Shown piece by piece: positions 33,607 through 42,919 of a stretch of DNA of 64,000 nucleotides. Every line of letters starts with the position of its first letter. The first letter of the stretch is position 1. A program made the translations under genes and the position numbers. The notes under the pieces were generated by a model. It did not search any database. It saw only the letters and a list, made by a program, of their open reading frames with translations, and was not told the origin of the DNA. Source of the stretch: Noviherbaspirillum pedocola (GTDB lineage: Bacteria > Pseudomonadota > Gammaproteobacteria > Burkholderiales > Burkholderiaceae_D); NCBI RefSeq assembly GCF_016632335.1, contig NZ_JAEPBG010000007.1:124001-188000 (forward strand). The letters run 5' to 3'.

Positions 33607-33794
33607 GAGCATCTCCTTCTTTCTCTGAGTGAAAACATTGCGCCGCAGCCTGCCGGTATGCCCTGACTGCGGCAGCGAATGCGGGATCTGGTTACCGTAA
33701 GGCTGATGATGCACGGTTGGTAAGGAAGAGGCTGTGCGCTGGCGAACACTCGGTGCAAGATGGATGAATCGGCAAATGCCATGCCAAAAGCTCG

Positions 33795-33830
33795 CAGGGC
33801 CTGCGGTGCATCCCTGCACCGCAGGCCCTG
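33795..33830 (-). terminator. Strong hairpin downstream of the HTH gene
   Basis: A perfect 16-bp stem (33795-33810 with 33815-33830) around a 4-base loop, 46 bases past the 33876-34226 gene's stop. There is no U-tract on either side, so it may be a processing/stability hairpin or a Rho-assisted terminator rather than a classical intrinsic one. Confidence 0.5.
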
Positions 33831-33875
33831 CGTATTGCCGGCGCAGCGCTGCCGGCAAGCGTAGCAGCGTCAGAC

Positions 33876-34226
33876 TTAGTCTTGCGATTTGGCCTTGGCC
33901 TGCGCATCGGCGGGCTTCGGTTTGCCCTGGGCATCGCTCAGGCGATACTTGGTACGACGATCGCCCATCAATTCACGCAATTCCCGGATGTCCATGTTCG
34001 ACACTTCATGCATGCGTATCAGCATCGACGCGCCGACCGGCAGACGGCGGTGACGGATCTTGCTGATGACTGGCGGCGCGACTTCAAGCGCACGCGACAG
34101 GGCCGCATCATTCTTGAGATTCAGGCGCTCGATCAACGAATCCAGCAGATTGTCCGGGTTGTAGGTGACCTGGGATGTGAGTTCATGCGATTGCTGCGGG
34201 TCTTGCGATTGCGGTTGCTGTTCCAT
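33876..34226 (-). CDS. Helix-turn-helix DNA-binding protein (hypothetical regulator)
   Basis: A 116-residue protein. The centre (about 25-85) has a Cro/cI-like HTH: LLDSLIERLNLKNDAALSRA, then VAPPVISKIRHRRLPVGASM. Both tails are Gln/Lys-rich and disordered. Similar small XRE-type proteins are common in Oxalobacteraceae, with unknown targets. An inverted repeat upstream at 34301-34324 may be its own operator. Confidence 0.7.
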   Translation of the reverse strand: MEQQPQSQDPQQSHELTSQVTYNPDNLLDSLIERLNLKNDAALSRALEVAPPVISKIRHRRLPVGASMLIRMHEVSNMDIRELRELMGDRRTKYRLSDAQGKPKPADAQAKAKSQD

Positions 34227-34300
34227 GACTTCTCCATCAATTCATGAGTTGATCACTTGCGCACAGGATTGCCGCAGTGCATGACAACTATCCTCAGAAA

Positions 34301-34324
34301 AAAGTGCACCAAGAATAGCACTTT
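34301..34324. promoter_or_regulatory. Inverted repeat upstream of the HTH gene (possible operator)
   Basis: AAAGTGC and GCACTTT are separated by 10 bases, in an AT-rich segment about 75 bases upstream of the HTH start codon. The spacing suits a dimeric XRE-type repressor, so autoregulation is inferred. Confidence 0.35.
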
Positions 34325-34376
34325 GGCAACGCTTAAACAAAATTTTCATAAGATTTTGCCAACTTCTTGCGCCAGC

Positions 34377-36917
34377 TCAGCGGATTTCATCCGATGTGGC
34401 TGCCGGCACTTCTTCGGCATCGCCGGATGAGACACTGCCTGCGCCGGATGAGCCTGACATTCGATTGGACTGGGGCGGGTTGGTTTCCACCGCCTGCCGC
34501 GCGGCGAGCCGCGCACCGGTCACCGGGTCGCGCCCCATGCCGGCAAGCAACTGCGACACCTGCTCATCATTCAGCGGCGGCTTGTCACGCGGGCCTGCCG
34601 GCATGCCATGCGTGGCCGTCGTGATGCGAACATCGTCCGCTTCGTCTGTTATTCCGGAGGCAGATTCGACTGTCGTCGCGCCCGCCTCCGGCGTTTCGGC
34701 GGTGATGAGTATGCCGGGGTGCTCATCCGGTTCCCCGGCCTGAGGCAATGCGGCGATGACCGGCTGGCGCGGCAGTTGCGGGAAGCTGGCGCCGACGTCG
34801 ACGAGTCCGGCCTTGGCCGCGGCCTGGAAGAAGTCGCCGGCCAAGAGCAGCGCATTGTGGCCGCCCTGCCCCCAGTAGGCGCTGCGCATCGTGACACGGG
34901 CATCGTTGAAGCCGACCCAGCTGCCAACGACGAGCTGCGGATGCATCAGCATGAACCAGCCGTCGGTATTGTTCTGCGTAGTGCCGGTCTTGCCGGCGAC
35001 GTCGGCGCCGGTGGCGAAGCGCTTCTTCAACAGCGTGCCGGTGCCGCGCCGGATCACGTCGCGCATCATGTCGATCAATTGCACATCGGTGCCTTCGGAG
35101 AGCACCCGCGTCGGCGGCGCATCGAATTGCGCGATGACCGTGCCATTGCGGTCGGTGATGCGACTGACGACGATCGGCTCGCGATAAACGCCGCCGCGCG
35201 CGATGGTCGCATATGCGCCAGCCATTTCGAGCAGCGTCACCGGGCTGGTGCCCAGTGCCAGCGAGGGCACCGGATCGAGGCGGCTGCGCCGGATGCCGGC
35301 GCGGCGGGCGAGATCGGCGATATCCGGCACGCCGACATCGCGCATCACCTGCGCGGTAATGCTGTTGCGCGAGAAGACCAGACCGTCGCGCAGGGTCATG
35401 ATGCGGCCGGTCGGACCGCCCATGTCGGTCGGGCGCCAGATCTTGCCGTCCGGCAGGCGGATTTCAATCGCCGCATCGGTGTACGGGCGCTCCGGCGCGA
35501 AGCCGCGCTCCAGCGCCGCGCCGTAGACGAAGGGCTTGAACGTCGATCCCGGCTGGCGCGCGGCCTGGGCCACATGGTCGTACTGATCGGTGGCGAAGTC
35601 ACGGCTGCCGACCCAGGCCTTCACTTCGCTGCTGGCAGGGTCGATGGCCACGAAGCCGGCTTCGAGCCGCGTCTTGGCCGCGCGCACCTGTGCCAGCAGG
35701 CGCTTGTCATGGCGTACCGCGCGCAGCGCGGCGGCTTCGCCAGATGTCTTCGCTTCCCTGCGGAATTCCGGCGTCTCCTTCAGGAAGCTGTCTTCCAGCG
35801 CCGGGTTGTCGCGCCAGAAGTTGCGGAAGGGTTCCACCTTCGACGCCATGCTCAGATACGGGCCGATCTCTTCGGACAGCGGCCGGTCGGTCGGCCGCGC
35901 CCATTCCACGCCGGCCACTGCCTGCAGCACGGCGGTCTGCCGCTCGACCGATTTCACCGCCAGCGCCTGCAGTTTCGGATCGAGCGTGGTCTGGATCACC
36001 AGGCCTTCGGCGCCGAGGTCATGGCCGTTGCGCTCGGCCCAGTCCGAGGCGAAGCGGCGCACGTATTCAACGAAATGGCTGGCATTGCCGGCATCGTCCA
36101 CGGGCCGCTGAAAGCGCACCCCAAGCTCCTGCGCACACAGGTCCTGGTAAACGCCTTGCGCGAGATAGCCATGGCGCAGCATCTGCCCCAGCACCACGTT
36201 GCGCCGCGTCTTCGCGCGCGCCGGATTGACGATGGGATTGTAGTAGTGCGTGCCCTTCAACATGCCGACCAGGGTTGCGGCTTCGCGCGGTCCGAGCTCG
36301 GCCGCGGATTTGCCGAAATAGGTGCGCGCAGCCATCTCGATGCCGTACACGTTGTACAGAAAGGGCACGGTATTCAGATAGGTTTCCAGGATCGCGTCCT
36401 TGCCGTAGCGCTCTTCAACGCGCAGCGCGGTGACCATTTCCTTGAGCTTGCGCGTGACGGTGCGCTGCCGGCCGACTTCCTGCGGATACAGGTTGCGCAC
36501 CAGCTGCTGCGTGATGGTCGAGCCGCCCTGGGTCTCGCCGCCGGCGGTATGCAGGACGGCGGAAACGGTGCGGGCAAAGTCGACGCCATGATGCTGGTAG
36601 AAGCGCTGGTCTTCGGTGGAAATCAGCGCATGGATCACGTCCGGCGACACCCGCGACAGCGGCACCCATTCGCGTTGCAGGCTGCGCAGCACGGCGAGTT
36701 CGCTGCCGTCGGCAGCGCGGATGACGCTGGGCTTAATGGCCCGCACCTCGGGCAGACGGTCGGTAAAAGGCATGTCCCGGATCATCGTCCAGGCCAGGAC
36801 GGCAAGTATCAGCGCGCTGGCGAAACCGGCTACGGCAATGACTTTGACGGCATGAAACAGCGCGCCGGCCGCCGCAGGCAGCCAGCCGCGCCGACGGGGA
36901 GGCTTCTTGTTCTCCAC
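34377..36917 (-). CDS. mrcA: Bifunctional class A penicillin-binding protein (PBP1A)
   Basis: An 846-residue inner-membrane peptidoglycan synthase. After an Arg-rich start and a transmembrane helix (about 25-48), the GT51 glycosyltransferase has STEDQRFYQHHGVDF, GGSTITQQLVRNLY and RKLKEM. The transpeptidase has PGSTFKPF (SxxK), SRNS (SxN) and GKTGTTQNN. The C-terminus extends past 750 with a Pro/Ala/Ser-rich tail. Monocistronic on the minus strand. Confidence 0.92.
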   Translation of the reverse strand: MENKKPPRRRGWLPAAAGALFHAVKVIAVAGFASALILAVLAWTMIRDMPFTDRLPEVRAIKPSVIRAADGSELAVLRSLQREWVPLSRVSPDVIHALISTEDQRFYQHHGVDFARTVSAVLHTAGGETQGGSTITQQLVRNLYPQEVGRQRTVTRKLKEMVTALRVEERYGKDAILETYLNTVPFLYNVYGIEMAARTYFGKSAAELGPREAATLVGMLKGTHYYNPIVNPARAKTRRNVVLGQMLRHGYLAQGVYQDLCAQELGVRFQRPVDDAGNASHFVEYVRRFASDWAERNGHDLGAEGLVIQTTLDPKLQALAVKSVERQTAVLQAVAGVEWARPTDRPLSEEIGPYLSMASKVEPFRNFWRDNPALEDSFLKETPEFRREAKTSGEAAALRAVRHDKRLLAQVRAAKTRLEAGFVAIDPASSEVKAWVGSRDFATDQYDHVAQAARQPGSTFKPFVYGAALERGFAPERPYTDAAIEIRLPDGKIWRPTDMGGPTGRIMTLRDGLVFSRNSITAQVMRDVGVPDIADLARRAGIRRSRLDPVPSLALGTSPVTLLEMAGAYATIARGGVYREPIVVSRITDRNGTVIAQFDAPPTRVLSEGTDVQLIDMMRDVIRRGTGTLLKKRFATGADVAGKTGTTQNNTDGWFMLMHPQLVVGSWVGFNDARVTMRSAYWGQGGHNALLLAGDFFQAAAKAGLVDVGASFPQLPRQPVIAALPQAGEPDEHPGILITAETPEAGATTVESASGITDEADDVRITTATHGMPAGPRDKPPLNDEQVSQLLAGMGRDPVTGARLAARQAVETNPPQSNRMSGSSGAGSVSSGDAEEVPAATSDEIR

Positions 36918-37084
36918 GATCTTCCTCGGCGGCAGTTCGAGGCGTCAGTCTGCCGCGTCAGCGAATGGCGGGTATTGCGGATTTCGTTGTGGGGAGGGGC
37001 TGGAATGGCGCCGGCTTGCGCGTTGTCGAAGGAATTGCGGATCGCGGCGCGACGGTTTGGACGGAAAGATGCCGGGAGGAATGG

Positions 37085-37148
37085 GTAGGGTGGGCGCAGC
37101 CCACGCGGTTCGTTGATCGCATCACCGCGTGGACTGCGCCCACCCTAC
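37085..37148. repeat. Inverted repeat of the GTAGGGTGGGC family
   Basis: Arms 37085-37109 and 37124-37148 pair at 24 of 25 positions around a 14-base loop. GTAGGGTGGGC/GCCCACCCTAC arms are a common interspersed proteobacterial palindrome. It sits just downstream of the indolepyruvate oxidoreductase gene and may cap that transcript. Confidence 0.75.
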
Positions 37149-37165
37149 GCTACGACACAAGCAGC

Positions 37166-40100
37166 TTACGCCGCTTGCTTTTCCCCTGCCCCGGCGCGCA
37201 ACTGCGCCAGCAGCGCCGCTTCCTTCGCCTGCGCCGCCTGCAGATGCCGCGCCTTCACATGGCCGTAGCCGCGGATGTCGTCGGGAATCGACGCCAGTTG
37301 CACCATCTGCGCCAGATTGCCCGTCGACAGCGCCGGCAGCAGCGCCGACAGATTGTCCCGATAGCGAGCGATCAGCGCGCGCTCGGTCCTGCGTTCTTCG
37401 GTATGGCCGAACGGATCGAACAGCGTGCCGCGCAGGCTGCGCAGCCTGGCCAGGATGCCGAAGGCCGAGCGCATCCACGGACCGTACTCGCGCTTGACCA
37501 GCCGGCCCTGGCTGTCGCGTTTTGCCAGGATCGGCGGCGCCAGGTGGAATTTCAGCTTGTAATCGCCCTCGAACATGCCGGCCACCTTCGCCGCGAACGC
37601 CGGGTCGGTATGCAGCCGCGCCACCTCGTACTCATCCTTGTAGGCCATCAGCTTGAACAGGTTGCGCGCGACCGCCTCGGTCAGCCGCAGCGGCGCGCCG
37701 TCGGCGACCCCGGTCTCGGCAGCGCGCACCTGCGCGACGAAGTCGCTGTACTGCCGCGCATAGCCGGCATTCTGGTAGGCGGTAAGGAAGGCGACGCGGC
37801 GCGCGATCACATTGTCCAGCGACGGCGCGCGCTTGAATTCCACCACCTGCGCCGGCGCCGCCGCCCGCGCCAGCGCTTCCACCGTCGCCGGGCTGTGCGC
37901 CGCGATGCGTCCCCAGACGAAGGCCTGCTGGTTGAAGTCCACCGACACGCCGTTGAGCACGATTGCCCGCGCGATCGACGCTTCCGACAGCGGCACCCAG
38001 CCCTTCTGCCAGGCATAACCGAGCAGGAACAGGTTGGTGGCGATGGTGTCGCCCATCAGCGCGGTGGCAATGCGGCCGGCATCGATCACATCGACCCGGT
38101 CCGCGCCGCAGGCCCGGCGGATTTCGCCTTCGGCGGCGCCGGCCGGATATTGCCAGTCCGGATTGCGCACGAAGGCAGCGGTCGGCGAACCGGTGGCATT
38201 CACCACCGCATGCGTGCGACCTTCGGCCATGCGCGACAGCGCGTCGCCGCCGGCAGTGACGATTTCATCGCAGCCGATCACGAGATCGGCGCCGCCCGCG
38301 CCGACGCGGGTCGAGAACAATTGTTCCTGCCGGTCGGCCAGGCGCACATGCGACAGCACCGGCCCGCCCTTCTGCGCCAGGCCGCTCATGTCGAGCACGG
38401 TGCAACCCTTGCCTTCGATATGCGCGGCCATCGCCAGGATCTGGCCGACCGTGATCACGCCGGTGCCGCCGACGCCGGTGACCAGCACGCCGTAAGGCTC
38501 GGCCGTGGTCGGCAGCGCCGGATGCGGTAAGTCGGCCGCAGTCGGCACCGGCTTGTCGCTGGTCGCCGTCGCCTTCTTCGGCTTCTTCAGCTGCCCGCCT
38601 TCGACGGTGACAAAGCTCGGGCAGAAGCCGTTGACGCAGGAATAGTCCTTGTTGCAGGACGACTGGTTGATGGTGCGCTTGCGGCCGAACTCGGTTTCCA
38701 GCGGCTCGACCGACAGGCAGTTCGATTGCACGCTGCAGTCGCCGCAGCCTTCGCATACTGCCTCGTTGATCACGACGCGCTTGGCCGGGTCCGGAAATTC
38801 CTTGCGCTTGCGGCGGCGGCGCTTCTCGGAGGCGCAGGTCTGGTCGTAGATCAGCGCCGACACGCCAGGACACTCGCGCAATTCGCGCTGCACGTCGTCG
38901 AGTTCGCTGCGGTGGCGGATGGTGACGCCCGGCGCCCAGTTGGTGACCGGCGGATATTTTTCCGGGTCGTCGGTGACAACGATGATCGGCTTCACGCCCT
39001 CGGCGGCGATCTGGCGCGAAATCATGGCCGGGTCGAGCGGGCCGTCGACATGCTGGCCGCCGGTCATCGCCACGGCGTCGTTGTACAGGATCTTGTAGGT
39101 GATGTTGACCTTGGCGGATACCGCGGCGCGGATGGCCAGGATGCCGGAATGGAAATAGGTGCCGTCGCCGAGGTTGGCGAACACATGCTTTTCGCTGGTG
39201 AACGGCGCGCAGCCGAGCCAGGTCACGCCCTCGCCGCCCATGTGGGTGAAGGTGGCGGTTTCGCGGTCCATCCACAGCGCCATGTAGTGGCAGCCGATGC
39301 CGGCCAGCGCGCGGCTGCCTTCGGGCACCTTGGTCGAGGTGTTGTGCGGGCAGCCCGAGCAGAAATGCGGCATGCGGTCGCGGCTCGGATCGGGCGCGGT
39401 CACCTTCAGCGCCGCCTCGCGCGCTTCGAGATAGGCGATGCGTTCGCGCACCCGCGCTTCGATCGGATGGCCGGCGAAATAACGGGAAATACGGCTGGCG
39501 ATGGCTCGGGCGATCAGCGCCGGGTTCAATTCATAGGTTGCCGGCAGCAGCCAGTGGCCGTGGCCTTCGCGATGCGCATTGCTCCATTCGCCGGTGTCGT
39601 CGAACTTGCCGACCACGCGCGGACGCACATCGTCGCGCCAGTTGTACAGCTCTTCCTTGAGCTGGTATTCGAGGATCTGGCGCTTTTCCTCGACCACCAG
39701 GATTTCCTCCAGCCCCTGCGCGAATTCGCGCACGCCCTCGGCTTCCAGCGGCCAGGTCATGCCGACCTTGTACAGGCGGATGCCGATGTCGCGCGCCACC
39801 TCTTCATCGATGCCGAGGTCGGCCAGCGCTTCGCGGGTGTCGAGATAGGATTTGCCGGCGGTGATGATGCCGATGCGCGCGCGCGGGCTGTCCCAGACGA
39901 TGCGGTTCAGGCGGTTCGCGCGCGCATAGGCCAGCGCCGCGTACCACTTGTAATTGTTCATCCGCGCTTCCTGCGCCAGCACCGCGTCCGGCCAGCGGAT
40001 GTTGAGGCCGTCGGGCGGCAATTCGAAGTCCTGCGGAATCGTGATCTGCACGCGGTTCGGATCGAGGTCGACCGAGGCGCCGGATTCGACCAGGTCGGTC

Positions 40101-40735
40101 ACGCATTTCATCGCTACCCACAGGCCGGTGTAGCGGCTCATGGCCCAGCCGTGCAGGCCATAGTCCAGGTATTCCTGCACCGAGGACGGATACAGCACCG
40201 GGATGCCGCAGGCCTTCAGGATGTGTTCGCTCTGGTGTGCGGTGGTCGAAGATTTGGCCGCGTGGTCGTCGCCAGCCAGCACCAGCACGCCGCCGTGCGG
40301 GCTGGTGCCGGCCATGTTCGCATGCTTGAACACATCGCCGCAGCGGTCCACGCCGGGCCCCTTGCCGTACCACATGCCGAATACGCCGTCGTATTGCGCG
40401 CCCGGGAACAGGTTCACCTGCTGCGTGCCCCAGATGCTGGTAGCGGCCAGGTCTTCGTTCAGGCCGGGATGAAAACGGATGTGCTGCGCTTCGAGATATT
40501 TCTTCGCCTTGAGCGCGGTCAGGTCGATGTTGCCCATCGGGGAACCGCGATAGCCGCTGACGTAGCCGGCGGTATTGAGCCCGGCGCGCGCATCGCGCAT
40601 GCGCTGCGCCATCGGTAGTCGGACCAGCGCCTGGGTGCCGGTCAGGAAGGCGCGCCCGGTCTCCAGGGTGAATTTGTCATCGAGGGAAATATCGGCGGAT
40701 GGCGGCTGCCGGTCTACGGGAAGCGGGGCGTTCAT
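37166..40735 (-). CDS. Fused indolepyruvate ferredoxin oxidoreductase
   Basis: A 1189-residue enzyme with alpha and gamma parts in one chain; it converts aryl pyruvates to aryl-acetyl-CoA. The N-terminal pyrimidine-binding half includes GYVSGYRGSPMGNID. The TPP-binding region follows (HFCSGCPHNTSTKVPEGS, MGGEGVTW, DAVAMTGGQ). A ferredoxin-like Cys cluster (CEGCGDCSVQSNC, then CNKDYSCVNGFCP) and the C-terminal gamma domain (GVGGTGVITVGQILA) complete it. ATG 40735 follows CAGGAGA; the upstream in-frame stretch is non-coding. phhA nearby fits aromatic amino-acid catabolism. Confidence 0.9.
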   Translation of the reverse strand: MNAPLPVDRQPPSADISLDDKFTLETGRAFLTGTQALVRLPMAQRMRDARAGLNTAGYVSGYRGSPMGNIDLTALKAKKYLEAQHIRFHPGLNEDLAATSIWGTQQVNLFPGAQYDGVFGMWYGKGPGVDRCGDVFKHANMAGTSPHGGVLVLAGDDHAAKSSTTAHQSEHILKACGIPVLYPSSVQEYLDYGLHGWAMSRYTGLWVAMKCVTDLVESGASVDLDPNRVQITIPQDFELPPDGLNIRWPDAVLAQEARMNNYKWYAALAYARANRLNRIVWDSPRARIGIITAGKSYLDTREALADLGIDEEVARDIGIRLYKVGMTWPLEAEGVREFAQGLEEILVVEEKRQILEYQLKEELYNWRDDVRPRVVGKFDDTGEWSNAHREGHGHWLLPATYELNPALIARAIASRISRYFAGHPIEARVRERIAYLEAREAALKVTAPDPSRDRMPHFCSGCPHNTSTKVPEGSRALAGIGCHYMALWMDRETATFTHMGGEGVTWLGCAPFTSEKHVFANLGDGTYFHSGILAIRAAVSAKVNITYKILYNDAVAMTGGQHVDGPLDPAMISRQIAAEGVKPIIVVTDDPEKYPPVTNWAPGVTIRHRSELDDVQRELRECPGVSALIYDQTCASEKRRRRKRKEFPDPAKRVVINEAVCEGCGDCSVQSNCLSVEPLETEFGRKRTINQSSCNKDYSCVNGFCPSFVTVEGGQLKKPKKATATSDKPVPTAADLPHPALPTTAEPYGVLVTGVGGTGVITVGQILAMAAHIEGKGCTVLDMSGLAQKGGPVLSHVRLADRQEQLFSTRVGAGGADLVIGCDEIVTAGGDALSRMAEGRTHAVVNATGSPTAAFVRNPDWQYPAGAAEGEIRRACGADRVDVIDAGRIATALMGDTIATNLFLLGYAWQKGWVPLSEASIARAIVLNGVSVDFNQQAFVWGRIAAHSPATVEALARAAAPAQVVEFKRAPSLDNVIARRVAFLTAYQNAGYARQYSDFVAQVRAAETGVADGAPLRLTEAVARNLFKLMAYKDEYEVARLHTDPAFAAKVAGMFEGDYKLKFHLAPPILAKRDSQGRLVKREYGPWMRSAFGILARLRSLRGTLFDPFGHTEERRTERALIARYRDNLSALLPALSTGNLAQMVQLASIPDDIRGYGHVKARHLQAAQAKEAALLAQLRAGAGEKQAA

Positions 40736-40957
40736 GCTGTCTCCTGTCCAAAAATCGTGTCTTTGGTTGCGAGGTATTCTCGGCCAACGACCCACCTTGT
40801 GGGCGGGCCGTCTCGGGCGACCAGTGTACCGCAAACAGTAGCGCGTTTTTCTGCGGCCGGACTTGACGGTTCCGGCCGTCATGTTGTCCTCGCGCGCTTG
40901 TGTTTGCAAAGCGACGGTTGTGACGACACGATGCATCACGCTCCGTCGCGCAGGCCC

Positions 40958-41878
40958 TCATGCGCGGTCCTGCGCCTGATGCGCAGCGCTTTTCTCTGCC
41001 GGCAGATTGGTTTCACCGGGCAGGAGCGTATCGGCGGGAAGCGGCGGCAATTGCGCCAGCCGCGCATAGATCGGGGTGAAATCCGGCGTCGTATCTTCGA
41101 ACAGTTGCTCGAAGCTGCGGATGACGAAGTAGGTGTCCTGGTAATCGTCGATGCGGTACAGCGTGCGCATGACGCGCTCGAGCTCGAAGGGGATGCGGCG
41201 CGGCTTGTCACTGGACAGGCAATGGACGATTTCGCCGCCCGAGGACAGGATGCCGGCGCCGTAAGCGCGCAAGCCGTCGCTGTCCTGAATCAGGCCGAAT
41301 TCGATGGTGTACCAGTACAGCCGGGCCAGGTAAGGCAGGCCGTCCAGGCCCATCGCCTTCAGGCCGCCGCGGCCATAGGCTTGCAGATGGTCGGCGAAGG
41401 TGGGGTTCGACAGCAGCGGCACATGGCCGAAGAAATCATGGAACAGGTCCGGCTCGACGATGTAGTCGAATTCTTCCGGCTTGCGCAGCCATACCGTCAC
41501 CGGAAAGCGCCGCTCGGCCAGATGTCCGAAGAACACCGCGTCCGGCACCAGGCCCGGCACCGCGACCAGGCGCCAGCCGGTGGCGCGCTGCAGGATTTCC
41601 GAGATCTGGTCGAAGCGCGGTATGCGTTCGCGGGCATCGAGCCGGGCCAGGCTGTCGATGAATACGCGCGCCGCCCGTCCCGGCAACAGCCTTTCCTGGC
41701 GTTGGTACAGCCGGCGCCAGAGCGCGTGCTGCGCCTCCGTGTAGCTGTCCCAATCCTGTTCGACCACGTACTGCGCATCGGCGCGGCTGTAGTCGCCGCG
41801 CAGCTCGCCGCCCGCTGATTTCTCTTTCAGGGATTGCAGGAAGGCTTCCTGCTGCGCCGGATAGGAAGACGTTGTCAT
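40958..41878 (-). CDS. phhA: Phenylalanine 4-monooxygenase
   Basis: A 306-residue pterin-dependent iron hydroxylase (bacterial PAH is about 260-300) that turns phenylalanine into tyrosine. The iron ligands lie in EPDLFHDFFGHVPLL (two His), followed by the Glu of YWYTIEFGLI. Upstream is GLVPDAVFFGHLAERRFPVT. ATG 41878 is preferred to an in-frame TTG at 41902. The phhB dehydratase is not adjacent. It is near the indolepyruvate oxidoreductase gene on the same strand. Confidence 0.93.
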   Translation of the reverse strand: MTTSSYPAQQEAFLQSLKEKSAGGELRGDYSRADAQYVVEQDWDSYTEAQHALWRRLYQRQERLLPGRAARVFIDSLARLDARERIPRFDQISEILQRATGWRLVAVPGLVPDAVFFGHLAERRFPVTVWLRKPEEFDYIVEPDLFHDFFGHVPLLSNPTFADHLQAYGRGGLKAMGLDGLPYLARLYWYTIEFGLIQDSDGLRAYGAGILSSGGEIVHCLSSDKPRRIPFELERVMRTLYRIDDYQDTYFVIRSFEQLFEDTTPDFTPIYARLAQLPPLPADTLLPGETNLPAEKSAAHQAQDRA

Positions 41879-42041
41879 GCGGGCCAGTATCCCACTTTTC
41901 AAAGGCGGATGCCGGCGGTTTGGTCGTTATTCGCACGGGCCGTGCAAACCATCGGGAGGGGAAGTGGTGCCTGGCGCTTGCGATGCGTCAGGAAGAGCGG
42001 GCGCGGGGTCCGGCAGCGGTTGCGCCCGCTCCTTGCTGGTA

Positions 42042-42728
42042 TCAGCGCTGATGCGTCTTTGACAGGCTGGCCAGCCACTTGCTGGCTGCGCGCGCATTGG
42101 CTTTCAGGGTGTAGTCGAACACTGCGACCTGTTCCTGCATTGCTTCCTGCAGCACGCTGGCCGCATCCGGCGGCGTGAGCTTCAGGTAGGCGTCGGCTTC
42201 GCCATAGGAACGTTCGATCTTCATGCCGGACTTCTTCGCGATATGCATCATGACCCGGTTCGACGCCAGGCAATGCATGTACAGCGTATCGACGTCCGCA
42301 TTGCGGCAATGGATGGCGGCGCGTTCGAACAGCCGGCTGCCCACGCCCATGCCACGCGCTTCCGGCAGCACCGACACGCCGAATTCGGCGACCCGCTCCT
42401 TCGTGGTGGCATCGCGCACCGCCGGCAGCGCTTCGCGCGGCGCAAAAGCCAGATGACCGACGCCGACAAGACGAAAGTTGGTGTCATAGACGCCGAAGAT
42501 GCTGTCGCGCGCAAAATTCAGTTTCTGCACATAGCGGGTGATCAGCTCATCGGGCAGCACCGAGCCGAAACGCAGAAGCCGGTCCGAATCGGGAAGCGCA
42601 AGGAAATGATTCAGCAGCCGGCGGCGGTCGCGTTCGGCCAGTTCCTTGACGCGAACCGGGAATTTTTCCGTCCCCTTTTCCGGCTCGCGTGCGGTCCAGC
42701 GGGAAAAAGCATTGGTGATCAGATTCAT
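42042..42728 (-). CDS. GNAT-family N-acetyltransferase
   Basis: A 228-residue protein with the GNAT acetyl-CoA loop EARGMGVGSRLFERAAIHCR and the strand VGVGHLAF preceding it. The C-terminal part (IAKKSGMKIERSYGEADAYL) resembles GNAT substrate regions. The substrate is unknown. ATG 42728 follows CAGGAGTC. Confidence 0.85.
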   Translation of the reverse strand: MNLITNAFSRWTAREPEKGTEKFPVRVKELAERDRRRLLNHFLALPDSDRLLRFGSVLPDELITRYVQKLNFARDSIFGVYDTNFRLVGVGHLAFAPREALPAVRDATTKERVAEFGVSVLPEARGMGVGSRLFERAAIHCRNADVDTLYMHCLASNRVMMHIAKKSGMKIERSYGEADAYLKLTPPDAASVLQEAMQEQVAVFDYTLKANARAASKWLASLSKTHQR

Positions 42729-42919
42729 AGTGACTCCTGGGCGCGCATGGTGCAGCGCACAAACCATTCTAGGACAATTGCATAGATGGGGCTTGAACAC
42801 CCTGTCTAAAGCGATAGGGGTTGATGACTATCAAGCAGAAAGGCCGCCGCGAAACCGGGATTTTCGAGCACTTGGACAGGAAATGCGATGGAGGAAATGC
42901 AAGCGGGAAAAATTTTGGC

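Noticed and set aside
34608-37088. An 826-codon open frame on the plus strand
   Set aside because: It is exactly antisense to PBP1A, whose motifs are unmistakable. High GC creates long shadow frames; this one is His/Arg/Gly-rich with no domain.
38726-40618. A 630-codon plus-strand frame
   Set aside because: It is the shadow of the indolepyruvate oxidoreductase gene.
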